Below are positions 1-11,723 of a stretch of DNA of 64,000 nt, in pieces (position 1 is the first letter of the stretch; every line of letters starts with the position of its first letter). Location of the stretch: the NCBI GenBank assembly GCA_023213395.1, contig CM041465.1, positions 148,559,741 to 148,623,740 of the forward strand, in the 5' to 3' direction. The notes beneath the pieces were generated by a model. The model saw only the letters and a list, made by a program, of their open reading frames with translations. It did no database searches and was not told where the DNA came from. Origin of the DNA: Cycas panzhihuaensis. Taxonomy: Eukaryota > Cycadophyta. Both the position numbers and the translations under genes were made by a program.

Positions 1-1066
1 CCTGACCTACTGATTCCTGCAACTTTTATTTCTCCAACAATTTTCTTTTTCTTCTTTCCATGCTGTAGTATTCATAGCTGCTTGTGTTGGTTGAGAATCA
101 ATCTGCTATTTGATGTTCTGAGTGGTCTTGTTAGCTTGATTCATAACTAGTTTGTTCAAGCACAAAATATGTTGTTCTTCTGAGTGGTTATTTTATGTTT
201 TAATAGATTGAAGGCTTAAATGTGCGCCAAGGGGTTTTCGTTTATTTTTCATTATTTGATGCCTTGGGTATGGTTAAAATCATGTAATCTACATTAAGTA
301 CAATTATTGTTTAATGTTATTTTTTCTTGGACTCTTTTACGTGTATTCTTCAAAAAGAAAGTAGGCTGTCACTTTTCATTCCATAAGCCACCAACGAAAC
401 CAGAGTTGGGTCAGATTGTGGAGAAACCACAATTTTAGATCTTAATTATAGGATGAGAGGCAGTCCTATAATGAGACACCAATGAGATGCCTAGGGAAAG
501 TAGAATATTGTTGGCTCTAATGATCAGGTGGTACCTTGGATGCTTGTTCTTGTTCTTTCTATTTTTTTTATAGGTAGTTAAACATGTTTCATTAGGTTGA
601 GAGGGGGAGCCAGAAGTCAGAGTGTTATAGGATGGAAAATAGCCTCTAAAACAGTGAAAAAGAGCCACTTCAAGTCTTTATAGTCTCTGGTTGGCCATCA
701 TGCGATGCACATGCAGGTGAACCATAGTTCAAGACTAGGCCAAGGCCAACCTAGGGCTGTTAGGAACAGTGTAATCAACAAATTCTTAGTACATAAGGAC
801 ATTATTGGTGCTAGAGAGGTAGCATATATTCTTGTTATTTTTGGAAAAGTGCAAGAGGAGCACTCTTCGAAGAAGGGGAAGCAGTCATCATTCTTGTGAC
901 CAAACTCTAGAGAGAAGATGCTTTCATGCATACACAAGGAGAGCTAAAAAAGGTAAGTTATGTTAAAATGTTCTCTCTGTAATAAGTTTCTTATTATGCA
1001 TTATTTTATTATTTTTTCCTTCACTTTTCTAAAATGAAATTATGAGATGTATGGCTATAATTATGC

Positions 1067-1255
1067 AGGTCATATGGCTACATTTATAAGAGGGCCATAC
1101 AATTGCTCGGGATAGGTCATACAATCATCCCATAACAGGTAGTATGACTGCGTTTATGGGTAGCCATAAAGTTGTACTTAGTGCAAGTTGTACATGATTT
1201 TTTATAGGGTTGTATGGTTGCATGTGGGTAGGCCGTGTGGACCCTAGAGACAATT
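1067..1255. repeat. Three diverged tandem repeats of about 70 bp
   Basis: Units start near 1067, 1137 and 1206 (spacing 70 and 69). Each carries AGGTnnTATGnnTnC, then a GCCATA-type block about 25 bases later, so the order of short blocks is kept although overall identity is low. I see no coding sense. It may be an old minisatellite or subrepeats of a retroelement leader. Confidence 0.45.
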
Positions 1256-1766
1256 GTACAACTATATACATAGCATGCATATAGGCCGTATTGATATGTT
1301 GCCGGAAGGCGGGACTCTGCAATATGCAACAATGAGAAGAACAAAGGAGGAATATGATGGTATAACAATAAAAGAATAGAAAAAAAAGAAGGTACGAACT
1401 AAAAGTAAAATATCCATGGGAAGCTTGTGGGTGAACCATTCTTGCATCTGTTCCTTTTTGCTATAAGCATTCTTGATGCATTCTAGGACTATTTTGGACA
1501 TTTTGAGTGTTGAATAGATTGTGTGAAGTTGAAGGGGGTTTGATATGGACCAGATTTGAGCCCCAACACAAATGAGTGCACATAAATAACAAGGAAAAGG
1601 CTTTAAGAGATGATGTGTGGAAAATTATAGCTCTTGCATTAACTCCAAGAATTTGTAAAATATAATAGGAGGCTCCCTTGTTTTAATCATAAGTTGAGGG
1701 GCAATTGCAAAACAGAAAAGGAATCTACTCAAACTAGAAAATTGAAGCATCTATCCAAAATAGAAT

Positions 1767-1790
1767 ATCGGTTACACTTTTGTAACCGAT
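1767..1790. other. Perfect 10-bp stem hairpin with a 4-nt loop
   Basis: ATCGGTTACA at 1767-1776 and its exact reverse complement TGTAACCGAT at 1781-1790 flank the loop CTTT. No T-run typical of a terminator follows, and this is eukaryotic DNA, so a terminator reading is not supported. It sits 8 bases before the first copy of the dispersed 52-bp repeat. Confidence 0.7.
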
Positions 1791-1797
1791 ATGTGAA

Positions 1798-2463
1798 CTA
1801 ACTTAACTACACACAAACTCGAGTCACTTTTATAACTTAAGTGAGTTCAATGTAGTGGTTCTAAAGTTGCTTACTAATGTAACACACAAGGATGGGCCTA
1901 GTAGGGATGGGTTTTTAGGTAGCTGTTGAAGAATTCACAGTGCTATTGCAAGAAACTACTATAAAATAGAGAAATAGACTAATATTGATAATTGACAAGA
2001 GATGAGAGAGAGAGAGTACTTATCTGGTGGCATAGTTGGAGTCCAACAAGTTGTTGCTGAGTAGCCTCTCCACTACAAGTCTTGGTGTTGTCCTCTTCGA
2101 GGCAAGGTGTCCTCCACATGTGCTTGGTCTCCCACGAGACGTCCCAAAACCTGTAATAATTCCTAGGTACCCTTGGCACTTATAAAGAGGTTTCCCTTCC
2201 TTTGGTCGGCCAGGATGCTAGCTTGATTGGCCAGAAGTTGGCTTGGTTGGCCAAGATGAGTCTTGGTCGACCAAAATGTGTTTTGGTTGGTTAGAAGTCA
2301 ACTAGAAGGGAGTGCTACACTCAACCTCGAAATAGAAAACTTATTTAACTATACACTAACTTGAGTCACTTTTATAACTTAAGTGAACTCAACTTCGAAA
2401 TTAAATACTAACTTAACTATACATTAACTTGACTTGAGTCACTTTTATAAGGGAACTCAATGT
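1798..2463. repeat. Three copies of a ~52-bp repeat flanking an LTR
   Basis: Copies lie at about 1798-1852, 2339-2392 and 2408-2463. Each reads approximately ACTTAACTAYACA, then CTTGAGTCACTTTTATAA, then (in the first two) CTTAAGTGA, ending in a CTCAA-like tail. One copy lies left of the 1878-2329 LTR and two lie to its right, as expected if an LTR landed inside or beside a small tandem array. The CACTTTTATAACTTAAGTG core resembles the TCACTTAAGTGA palindrome found in two copia LTRs of this window. Confidence 0.6.
1878..2329 (-). mobile_element. Gypsy-type LTR, solo or 3' LTR of the adjacent gypsy relic
   Basis: The segment begins TGTAAC and ends CTACA, as LTRs do. It shares layout with the GX LTR at 42813-43360: an ACTACT-like block, a CCTCTTCGAGG block followed by GTCCTCC, TATAAAG-like DNA and a cluster of GGCCA/GGTCGACCA motifs before the end. 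The gypsy integrase relic to its right runs on the minus strand, so this would be its 3' LTR. No convincing polypurine tract is visible next to it, so a solo LTR is equally possible. A (GA)n run lies at 2004-2016. Confidence 0.55.
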
Positions 2464-2469
2464 CAAAAC

Positions 2470-3912
2470 AGAAAATAAAGTATATAATAGAAAATGGTTG
2501 CATTTTATGTTACATGGATGAGAAGTAAGCATGCTCATTAATGTTTCTTTGTTTAAGACAAAGTTGTCCCAAATTTCATTGCCTCTTGTAGATGTGGAAA
2601 ATCTTGCTTGAATGCCATGTGCGAAATCCATTTGTCTTGCATAGCTAGGTTGCCCTTTTGGTCCAAAAGGTATGTGGTCATCTATTGATGTTGTGTGGTG
2701 CACCTCATGGCGTCTAAAAGTGTGTCAGCTGGAAGCAAAGGTTGAAAGTCCAAAATCATGTCCTTTGGGTTAGTCACTTCCACCTCTTCTTCTAATAAGG
2801 GCAACTCGTGTTGCTTGAGATTGCTGATGTTGAAGGTGTTATGCATCCTAAGGTGAGCTGACAAGTCCAAGCAAACGACATTGGCCTCTATCTTTTGGTA
2901 GGGCCCAAATCAAATGGGTTCGACCTTGTGATGAGCCTAATGCTTGAATTATTGCTTGTCCAAGTGGAGCGAAACTCGGCTTCCCATTTGGAAGTTGTGT
3001 GGGATCTTGTGCTAATCATGTTGGGCCTTGTATTTGGCCTGGGTCTTGGCAAGGATATTTCTAACTTTGGCATGCACTCGTTGGAGGTGCAATGCATAAG
3101 CCATTGCTTTCCATTCCTTTGTCTGCTTGTACCATTTGGTAGGTGAAGGAAGTGTTGCTAGAAGCTTGTAAGGTGCTACAGGTTGAAACCCATAACAAAC
3201 CTTGAAAGAAGAGTATCTTATGGAGATGTGTATTGCTTGGTTTCTAGCCACTTTGGATGGCTACCATAGATCTATCCAACTGAGTAGCAACATGTTAGAA
3301 GATGCTAAGGGAGTCAGCCAGGGCTTCGTTCAACATTTTAGAGTGGCCATCAGTTTGGGAATGAAATGCTATGGAGAACTAAAGACTACATCCCAAGAGT
3401 TTCCACAATGTTTTCTAGAAATGGATGAGGAAACAAAGATCTTTGTTTAAGATGACTATGGTGGGAAAGCCATAGTGTAACTAGGCATGTCCAAAAAATA
3501 ACTAGTTAACGTGTTGTGGCATCTATGGACTTGGTGCTCAAAATGAATACTGCCATCTTGGAGAAGTGGCAAACCATGACCAAAATCCAATGGTGTTTGT
3601 GTTGTGTCATGGGCAACCCATTGATGAAGTCCATGAAGATGGACTCCCAAGGATGAGATGGAATTGGTAGGGGTTGATCCAAGCCAACCTTTTGTTTGGA
3701 AGATTTGAATTGGATACACAAGGCTCATTGTCTGATGAACTGTTCGGCATGCCTTTGTGTGGAGGGATAGTAAAAATACCACTGCAAGTCCTAGAGGGCT
3801 TTTTGTACCCCAAAATGTCCTCCATAGTTGGAGGTGTGAGTTTACTTAAGAAGTTGGTCTGTGCTGCTACCATTTGGCACACAAAGCTAAGAGAGATTAT
3901 ATAGCAAGCCAT
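2470..3912 (-). pseudogene. Ty3/gypsy integrase relic (gypsy A)
   Basis: Read on the minus strand, 3912 to about 2690 gives a broken integrase. A core segment near 3506-3721 has QPLPIPSHPWESIFMDFING, a family signature in which the D of MDFI is the first catalytic acidic residue. A downstream C-terminal part near 3012-3251 has SSFKVCYGFQPVAP and an HAKVRN...AQAKYKA helix, and a tail near 2682-2870 has NTFNISNLKQHELPLLEEE. Frames change several times and stops are frequent, so it is not functional. Integrase inserts the cDNA copy into the genome. The RNaseH relic just to the right belongs to the same element. Confidence 0.85.
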
Positions 3913-3959
3913 CCAATGAGTGGAAATTGAGGTATGGTTGTTGGTTGACCTAACTTGGT

Positions 3960-4435
3960 TGCTATACTATTGAGTAGATGGCCTTGAAGTTAGGGTCAAA
4001 GCCATAGTCATTCCAACACTCAGAATAACTTGCACAATTGATGTTAATTACATTGAGCAAAGTGTGGATAGGGGGTCTACTGAGAAAGTCTCTTGCCTTA
4101 TTAGTGGACCTCATCTTGTACTTGATGACAAGGTGAAACAACTGCAAGTAGGTTGCCCCATCACATTTGTCCATGCTCCTAAATCCGTCTCTATGACTAG
4201 AGAGACTAGAGTGATCAATGGTTTATGTAGACAATTGTCACCTTCCTAAGGTGATAGTGACACTAGGACTTGATTGCTTAGACAAAGGCATAGGGCTACT
4301 TGCCATACATGCTGTTATTTTGCTTGACCTGTGAGAAGACCATTGAATGGTAAGCAATAGGGTGTCCTCCTTGCTAAGTGCTATTCCCATGTGTTGGATA
4401 TGTGACAACAATTGTGAAGAGGCTTAATGTTTTGG
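3960..4435 (-). pseudogene. Ty3/gypsy RNaseH relic (gypsy A)
   Basis: Minus-strand translation shows SKEG-HPIAYHS near 4330-4395, then QLFHLVIKYKMRST and ARDFLSRPP near 4064-4150. These are the middle and end of the retroelement RNase H domain, which removes the RNA strand after reverse transcription. Frameshifts separate the pieces. It is collinear with the integrase relic to its left, as in gypsy pol (RT-RNaseH-INT). The reverse transcriptase part is missing because the relic stops at a different sequence near 4435. Confidence 0.8.
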
Positions 4436-4803
4436 ACCTTTGTTGGCGTGGTTTTCCCCACCAATCATTCCTCGGGGGGATCCAAGGGGGGGCGGCGGGG
4501 GCGCTAAAACTCCCCTCCCCTGGAAGTGGGGGTTCGGGGGTGATAGCCCTAAGCAAAATGCTAGGGCTCAAAACCTATTAATTTGTAAAGGGAATCGAGG
4601 CCATTCATCAAAAAGACCTAGATCCAATAGCTACAATTAATGTACCTTCTCTTGTAACCCATTTTTAGGGTAATTGTATCGCATTGAATTGCATCGCATT
4701 GCGAGTGGGCGGCTGTTGGTTGTTGTTGTTATGAGAATTCTGTGCGAATGCATATACAAATCTTTCATTCTCGACTAATAAAGATCGATACCTTTCCTGT
4801 GTG
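4436..4803 (+). mobile_element. G-rich LTR-like relic, left half, interrupted by C1
   Basis: The segment carries a G-rich block at about 4470-4545 (runs of 5-7 G, then GGCGGCGGGGGCGC), resembling the GC-rich part of some large plant copia LTRs or leaders. Then come CTTGTAACCC and AATAAAGATCGATACC near 4778. C1 is inserted after 4808 with duplication of GATAT, so the relic resumes at 12404 and runs to about 12590. Assignment to a specific lineage is a guess. Confidence 0.45.
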
Positions 4804-4808
4804 GATAT

Positions 4809-5364
4809 TTTTAAACCTTATGTTTACATGTTAAGTATGTACTTTATTCACTTTATTCTTTCATTCATTATTTTGAACTCTATGGGGTGACTTATCACTT
4901 AAGTGATAAAGTGCACACCCACTTTTCTCCTAGTGACATAACATTGTAACTAAAGGGTCAAATGGACCCTCATGCATCTTTGCTCACTTGAGAGCCTAAA
5001 CGGACACATGTCCTTCATGCATGACATGCAAGCCATGCATTGCATGTAGTTTGGATGTTTGCCACTTGTCAAACATCCAACGGTGTTAGGTAACGTTAGT
5101 TAATCTATATATTGAGACCTCTCCTCATGTCTCACATGTAGAGTTGAAGTGTAATGTTATGCTACCAGTTTGCTAATCAATTGGTATTCTTTGGAGTAGG
5201 ACTAATTCCTTCTCCTCTTACTTTGGTATCATCTTACTACCTTGATCTTGGTCTTGCTTATCTTTTAGTTTTGCTCTTATGCTATCAAGAACTAGAGTGA
5301 ACTATCTTCATGATCTTGGTTTTTTATTGGTCTTAGGCATTCTAATCCTTTGACCTTCTCAACA
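4809..5364 (+). repeat. C1 5' LTR (556 bp)
   Basis: It starts TTTTAAACC where the 3' copy has TGTTAAACC, so the terminal TG has one mutation, and it ends CTCAACA. A perfect 16-bp palindrome TATCACTTAAGTGATA is at 4893-4908. A TATA-like CTATATATTG lies at about 5105-5114, a plausible core promoter with the transcript starting downstream. Confidence 0.92.
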
Positions 5365-5366
5365 TT

Positions 5367-5378
5367 TGGTATCAGAGC
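5367..5378 (+). other. C1 primer-binding site
   Basis: TGGTATCAGAGC lies 2 bp after the LTR end. It matches the complement of the 3' end of plant initiator tRNA-Met, the usual minus-strand primer of copia and many gypsy elements. Confidence 0.92.
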
Positions 5379-7680
5379 TAGAGGAGACTAGTTCCCTCTG
5401 TTCTGAATTCTTCTTCAAGGGAGACTTAGAGTGGGTTTTACAAACCCTTGGTGACGACCTTCGCTCTTTGAAGGCGATCCGAGGTTTGTTTAAGCTCACC
5501 ATTGTAGATCAAGACTTTTCTGGAGTATTCTAAAGGCTGGAGATTATTATACTCTGATCTGAAATATTTTTCAAATCTTCTTCAGAGGGTTTTAGCCAGT
5601 TTACTCGTGTTTTTCTGTGATTTTTCACTAAAAATTGGACTTTTCAGTTGGTTCTTCTTACAGATCAAGGTGTTGGAGTATTATGATGAATTTTTAATCT
5701 TACTGACTGAGATTATCACAAGCCATTGACTCCCTGCAGGCTGTGAAGTAATTTTGGGCATTTTTCAGCCCTCAAACCCCACATAGAGAGTTCAAACTGC
5801 TCATGCACACTAGCTGGAGTCTCCTGCTCATCTGGAAATAGCTGCACACCTCTTAATGGGTCCCACAGACGTTTCACAGAGAAGAAAAGAGACTGAAACC
5901 TGCTGTACTTGCTGTAGTGTCACCCTCCAATTGTGCGCCCAGTTCTGGCTACAAACGGTTTGTTCTCCTTCCACGAATCTCCAATTGAGCTAAAAACAGA
6001 GCTAAACCTTCCTTAGAGGTGGGCCACCCTGCTTGCAAAGTTCTGGCCCGATTCGTCAACCCTATGCGAAGATCTATCTGCCTGTGTTTCCATGGGAGTC
6101 GTCACGTCGCCGTTCGATCTTTCGTTTTTGATTTTTTTAAAAGTCTCTCAAAAATTTTATCACTTCAAACTTTGAGCTATATTATTAGGAATATTCCATA
6201 GCATATTCGTTGTTTAATAAACCCTTTTACTCCAAAGTTTACACTTAGTCTTAAGATTAGACATTAAAAATCACTTTTTCTTCAGTCAAAATCAATATTT
6301 TTCAGCGATTTTTTAGTCGGGTGACTCCATTAGTCTTACTCTTGTGATATTAAAGACTAAATCAAGTTTTCTCAGTATTCTACACTCTAAAAGGCAATAC
6401 TTTTCCTTTTTTTAAGCCTTCTCTTAGTCATCTGGACTCTTTGGCTTAATATTTTTAAAGGAAAAATTAACTTTTTTGAGTTTTTTGAAGCTTAAAATCT
6501 TCATTGTATCTAGTGATTTCATCAAATCACTAAAGCTGAACTAGTCACTTATCTTTGGACATTAAATTTACTTGGTTCAAGTCCTCATTCAAGGCTCCCT
6601 GCGTGGTGTTCTTGCTACTCAAAGTTGCAAAAAAAAGTAAAATTTCAGCCTTTGTCTTTTGGCATTTTTTGTCTTATTTAACACTTATTTCATGTTGTAC
6701 AAGTGTTAAAAAGTCTTGGTAAAGTGATTTTTAAAGTGTTAACATTTTGTCAAAGTGATATTTATCACTATCTTAACACTTTTTCTAAGGCACCTTACAT
6801 GGTGACCTATTGCCCTTAGTCACAAAGGGGGCTCAAAAACACTTTTTAATAAAATCACTCTATTTTGTTGATTGCTGGGACTATTTCAAAGTCCCAACAC
6901 TTGGTGCTTGGAGTCTTCATCTTGCAAGTGATTCTTTTCTCTTTTCTTGAAGCACTAAAAGGAACCCACTTGCATTTTTTTTACAAAGACTTTGCTCTTT
7001 CTTCATTGAAGCACTTAGCATCTTCTTCAAAGTGCTTACATTTTACACTTTGTACTTAAGCACCTTCTTTTACTTAGATTTGATAGCACTATTTTCACAC
7101 TAAAGTGCTCTTGTAAAAACACTCAAAGTGATCATTGTGATGTACTTGGTTGCTTCTTCCTGAAGCTCCTTATCATTGTAAAACATTAAATCAAGCATCT
7201 ATATCATCCAAGTAAAATTTATTTTATAGTCAACTTCAATCTTCTAAAAGTGAACTTTAAAATCAAGTAGGAGAGGCCCGAAAAAGGTTCAAACCTTGCC
7301 TCTAAAATAACTTTAAGCTTGGTGCATTCCCTAGGGGACCAACCGATCGTATGGTCAGTGCACGAAAATTAAGGTTGTTTGAGGGAAAGGAGGTTCGAAA
7401 AGGGTGTTATTGGGACTGTGAATCCCAAGAAAAGCATGCCTACTTGCCTTGTCCTAGATTTGGCTTGGTTAACTGTTGGATCTTCTTTATAGATCAGGGT
7501 TGTACCAACTCTTTTGCCTAGTCCTCCACCCCTCATCACTGCATTCAGTTGTTGGATCTTCTAGTAAGATCAGGACTGTTGGTTTTGTTAGAAGGTGGAA
7601 CTTAAGCGACGAAAGCATTAAATTTCCAAGTCATCTGCTAGCTTCAGGCTCTTTACAATTTAAACATGGCTGTTTTAAAC
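5379..7680 (+). other. C1 long untranslated leader
   Basis: About 2.3 kb separates the primer-binding site from the first gag codon. No conserved ORF is visible. From about 6660 to 7260 it is dense in CACTT/AAGTG pentamers on both strands, giving many potential short stems. Such a leader may hold packaging and dimerisation signals, which is inference. Confidence 0.7.
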
Positions 7681-8468
7681 ATGCTTAATGCATGCACAAT
7701 CAAGTTGACAGGTCAAGAGAATTATCAAGATTAGAAGAGGCAAACACAAAATCTTTTAAAGATAAATGAACTTTGGGGCTATGTTTTTGGCAGAATTCCT
7801 TTACCTGAACCTATGCAGATTGATGGTGTTGTTGATGATTTTGATGCTGATTATGTTGCCACTTGGGAAGGCAAGGATGAAATAGCCTTGGCATTTTTAC
7901 ATATGGTTATTAATGTGAATGTTGATCAAAACATTTCAAATGCTGAAACATCTAAGGAAGCTTGGGACATTTTGTCCTCTTTGTATGAAAGGTGAGATGA
8001 AGCTCGCATATTGTTGGTGAAGGCAAAACTTTATTCTATAAAGTATGTAAAGCCTATGTCGGCATTTCTTGCTTCTATTAAAGAAATTTGTAATGAATTG
8101 AATACTTAGGCAAACCTACTTCTAGGGATGAACTTGTAACCACCACCATTCGAGCTTTACCTAAAGATTTCAATGGCTTTATCTCATCTGTCAGACGAGA
8201 TGGCTCTCTTTCTAGCATGTCCTTCAATCAACTAGAGAGTTTATTATTTCAAGAGGAGCAAATTTATGATAAAGAAAATGATGATGGTGCATCTACTTCA
8301 GGAGCTTTCACGGCCACGTTGAAGGCCAAACAAACTTCCAAACCTTCACTTACAAAATGGTTTGGGAATATGAACATTGGCACCTCAAAAGCCAATGTTA
8401 TTTGTTATTATTGTGGCAAGGTTGGCCACATAGCTCCTGATTGTCGAAAGAAGAAAGTTGACCTTTAG
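7681..8468 (+). pseudogene. C1 gag (nucleocapsid polyprotein), broken
   Basis: The chosen ATG at 7681 starts MLNACTIKLTGQENYQ, matching the usual copia gag opening (KLTGxNYxxW), although a TAG follows at 7732. The frame continues with NELWGYVFG and TSKEAWDILSSLYER, conserved in the UBN2-type gag core. It ends with a CCHC zinc knuckle, CYYCGKVGHIAPDC (8403-8444), which binds the RNA genome in the particle. Stops near 7732 and 7993 and a shift near 8105 inactivate it. Confidence 0.85.
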
Positions 8469-8649
8469 CGTACACATCAACAACAGCCACATCAGAGACA
8501 ACGTCAGCCTTGTCAGCAATTCTAGCAGCAACAACGGTTTCAACAACAACAACAACACTGTCCCCCTTGACCAAATCGAGGTGCATAGAGGAGGTCAAAG
8601 AGGAAAGGGGGGTTTCAGAGGTGGCAATCAATGCCACACAAATCAATTT

Positions 8650-10047
8650 GCAGAAGAGGATAAGCTACTTTGTGCTTATCACACTTCAGATGTTGATCAA
8701 ACTTGGATCATCGACTTGGGGCCATCATATCACATGCCTGGAAATGAAGAACTTCTTTATGACATCAAAGAAGGAAATGGTAAATCGGTAACTTTTGGAA
8801 ATAATGAATCAGTGTAGATCTCTGGTATAGGCAAAGTTGCTTCATTTCATTCTTCTTAAAATCTTTCTTTAACATTTCCCAATGGTGATGCCTACTACAT
8901 TCCTTCCATGGAGAAGAATTTGTTATCTGTTAGCCAATTGGACAAACAACAGATGAGCGTTTTGTTTAAAAATGGGAAATGTGTTATCAGTGACAAGCAT
9001 GATGAGGTTGTAGCCATTGGTCATGAAGACCATGGCCTTTATAAGTTGGATGCAAGTAATATAACTTTTGATTCTGCTTACTCTGTCACGCCATCATCAA
9101 CAAAGATGCAACTTTGGCATCATCGTCCAGGCCACCTGAGTTTAGACAATATCAAGTTGATGATAAATAAGAACATGGTGCATGGACTTCCAAAGCTATA
9201 TGGTTCAAGATGCCTTTGTGAAGCTTGTATAATGGGGACACAACATAGATTACCTTTTCCTAAAGGCAAAGCATGGCGTGCATCATATCCTTTACAGCTG
9301 ATACATTCTGGTTTAAGTGGACCAATGTCCATAACATCTTTTGGAGGAGCATTGTATTACATCTCTTTCATATATGATTTCTCTCACAAAGTTTGAGTTT
9401 ACTTCCTCAAACAGAAGTCTGAAGCATTCTAGAAGTTCAAGGAATTCAAGATTGAAGTAGAGAATGAATTTGGCTATACAATCAAAATACTAAAGTCAGA
9501 TAATGGAGGTGAATTCACTTCAAAAGAATTCACCAAATTCTGCAAGGATAATGGTATTAAGAGATAGCTCACTATTCCTCATACTTCTCAACAAAACGGA
9601 GTCTCTGAACGTATGAATAGAACTTTGGCAAACAAAGCCAAAGCTATGATGCATGCAAAAGGACTCATACGAGCATATTGGGCAGAAGCATTCCACACAT
9701 GTGGCAAATCAGAGTCCTACTTCTGCAGTCGCCGACATCACACCAGAAGAAGCTTGGTGCAGTAAAAACTTCTTGTCGATCACTTAAGGACATTTGGGTG
9801 TACTGCATATATGCACATCCCCAATCAACAAAGATCTAAGTTAGACAAACATAGTCTAAAATGCATCTTTGTAGGCTATGCCACTCATAGTAAAGCTTAC
9901 AAGTTGTATGATCCTATTGGAAAGAAAATGCATCTCTCAAGAGATGTAATCTTTGCTGAAGAAGAGCATAAGGAGTTGGAATCTTCATCCATCCAATCTC
10001 CTCTTGATAAAGGTAAAAGGATTGTTGAGTGTTTCCTTCCCTCTTAA
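8650..10047 (+). pseudogene. C1 protease and integrase, broken
   Basis: A retropepsin relic at about 8700-8730 reads WIIDLGPSYHM, where the active-site DSG/DTG has become DLG. The GAG-pre-integrase motif follows (LWHHRPGHLSLDNI, 9112-9153; CEACIMGTQHRLPF). In the integrase core the expected HSD is HSG (codon 9310-9312), so the first catalytic aspartate is lost. The second and third are present in SDNGGEFTSKEF and QQNGVSERMNRTLA. The C-terminal part at 9811-10047 has KCIFVGYATHSKAYKLYDP, and stops separate the parts. The intact polyprotein would cleave gag-pol and insert the cDNA. Confidence 0.88.
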
Positions 10048-10134
10048 TCTTCCACATCATGTACATCATTTGCACTAGCTAGACCACCTACATCATCAGA
10101 TACTACTCCACTTGATCCTAGCACATCCTCTTTT

Positions 10135-11723
10135 GATCCGTCACTTAGACCAGAAGACATTGAGGTTCAGGTTACATCAGTTAAAAAATTACCAAAATGG
10201 TTTACACAAACTGTTCAAGACAGCCAGATTATTGAAGGAAAATGTCCATCAAAATACAGGCAACAAACCAATTATGCACTTATGGTTGATGTGTTTTGTG
10301 TTGATGAGCCCTCCTCTTTTGAGGAGGCATCTCAAAATGACAATTGGAAAGTTGCTATGGATGAAGAAATCCATTCTATTGTAAAGAATGGAACATGGGA
10401 TTTGGTAGAATTGCCTAAGCATAAACAGGCAATCAGTTGCAAATGGATCTACAAGACCAAATTCTATTCTGATGGTACACTCAAGCGCCAAAAGGCCCAA
10501 CTTGTTGCAAAAGGGTTTCAAATAAAAAAAAGGCATTAACTATGAGGAGACTTTTGCACCTGTTGCCAATATGAACACCATCAGACTCATCTTGGCCTTA
10601 GCTGCTCAATGCAAATGGCTAGCATATCAGATGGACGTGAAGAGTGCCTTTCTCAATGGCGATCTTCAGGAGGAGGTATACTTGGAACAACCTCCTGGTT
10701 ACAAAGTACAAGGCAAGGAGCACTTGGTTTGTCGCCTGAAAAAGGCTTTGTATGGCTTGAAACAAGCTCCTTGTGCATGGTACTCTAAAATCGATGACTA
10801 TTTTTTGAGACATGGTTTTCATTGATCCACATCAGACCCCAACTTGTACATCAAAGTTGAGAAAGACCATGCTATCTTTATTGTCTGGTATGTTGATGAT
10901 TTAGTGATCACTACTAATGACACTAAGATGATACAGATTCTCCAGGATGATTTGAAGAGAACTTTTGAGATGACATATCTTGGACTTCTACATTATTTTC
11001 TAGGTTTTGAGGTATGGCAACAGCCTGGTTCTATCTTCATATCCCAAGCAAAATATTCTTGGGACATTTTGTAGTGGTTCAGGATGCATGACTGCAAACT
11101 AGCACCAACGCCTATGGAGAATGGATTAAAGCTTACTCTTAATGAGGAAGTTGAATTTGTAGATCCCACTCTTTACCGACAGTTGATTGGTAGCCTCATT
11201 TATTTCACCAACACTCGACCGGATATTTCATTTGCAGTTGGGATTTGTTCTAGATACATGTCTCAACCCAATCAGAAACATTGAAATGTAGCAAAACGCA
11301 TACTTAAATACATCAAAGGAACATTGCAGCATGGCCTTTAGTATGCACATAATGAGGACTTCATCTTGGAAGTGTTTTGAGATTCTGATTGGGCAGGTTG
11401 TTAGGATAGCCGGAGATCCACCTCGGGTTACTGCTTTACCCTTGGTTCATGAGTTGTTTCGTGGAGTTGCAAGAAGTAACCCAATGTTACCTTGTCCTCC
11501 ATTGAGCGGTACAAAGCTGTCATCAGCTTGTGAGGCTATCTGGCTACGAGAGATTCTTGGGGAGTTTGGACTTGAGCAAAATCACCCCACCAGGATATAT
11601 TGTGACAATCAGAGTGTACTCAAGTTGGCCAAGAATTTAGTCTTTCATGCATGGACCAAACACATTGAGGTTTATTATCACCTCATTAGAGAGCATGTGC
11701 AGAATGGTGAGATCAAGCTCTAG
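10135..11723 (+). pseudogene. C1 reverse transcriptase and RNaseH, broken
   Basis: Copia RT motifs run in order: NGTWDLVELP and SCKWIYKTKF (10388-10466), KAQLVAKGF, a frameshift near 10535, [17 protein letters not shown] (10630-10680), [16 protein letters not shown] and WYVDDLVITTND. The YVDD active site is intact at 10889-10900. A connector LYRQLIGSLIYFTNTRPDI leads to RNaseH pieces, including a DSDWAG-like segment and IYCDNQSVLKLAKN (11599-11640). The end reads DIFTKPLGRE near 11752. Several stops and indels make it non-functional. RT copies the RNA into cDNA and RNaseH removes the template. Confidence 0.9.

Larger units (their letters stand above)
1..1877. other. Unassigned AT-rich DNA with no supported gene
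   Basis: No domain-bearing ORF is convincing here. Open frames are under about 105 codons and overlap on both strands. A short plus-strand frame at 705-899 has a stretch (around residues 25-45) faintly like the helicase C-terminal region of PIF1/Helitron proteins, but no Walker motif is visible and I do not call it. The segment holds three diverged 70-bp repeats (1067-1255) and a perfect hairpin (1767-1790), listed separately. It could be an old intergenic spacer or the internal leader of a decayed LTR element. Confidence 0.5.

Noticed and set aside
705-899. Possible helicase (PIF1/Helitron-like) fragment in a 64-codon frame
   Set aside because: Only a short stretch looks similar, no helicase motif is visible, and a frame of this length is expected by chance.
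1117-1501. Three overlapping minus-strand frames as a small membrane-protein gene
   Set aside because: Hydrophobic stretches come from AT-rich sequence; the frames overlap each other and one covers the 70-bp repeats; no start context or homology was recognised.
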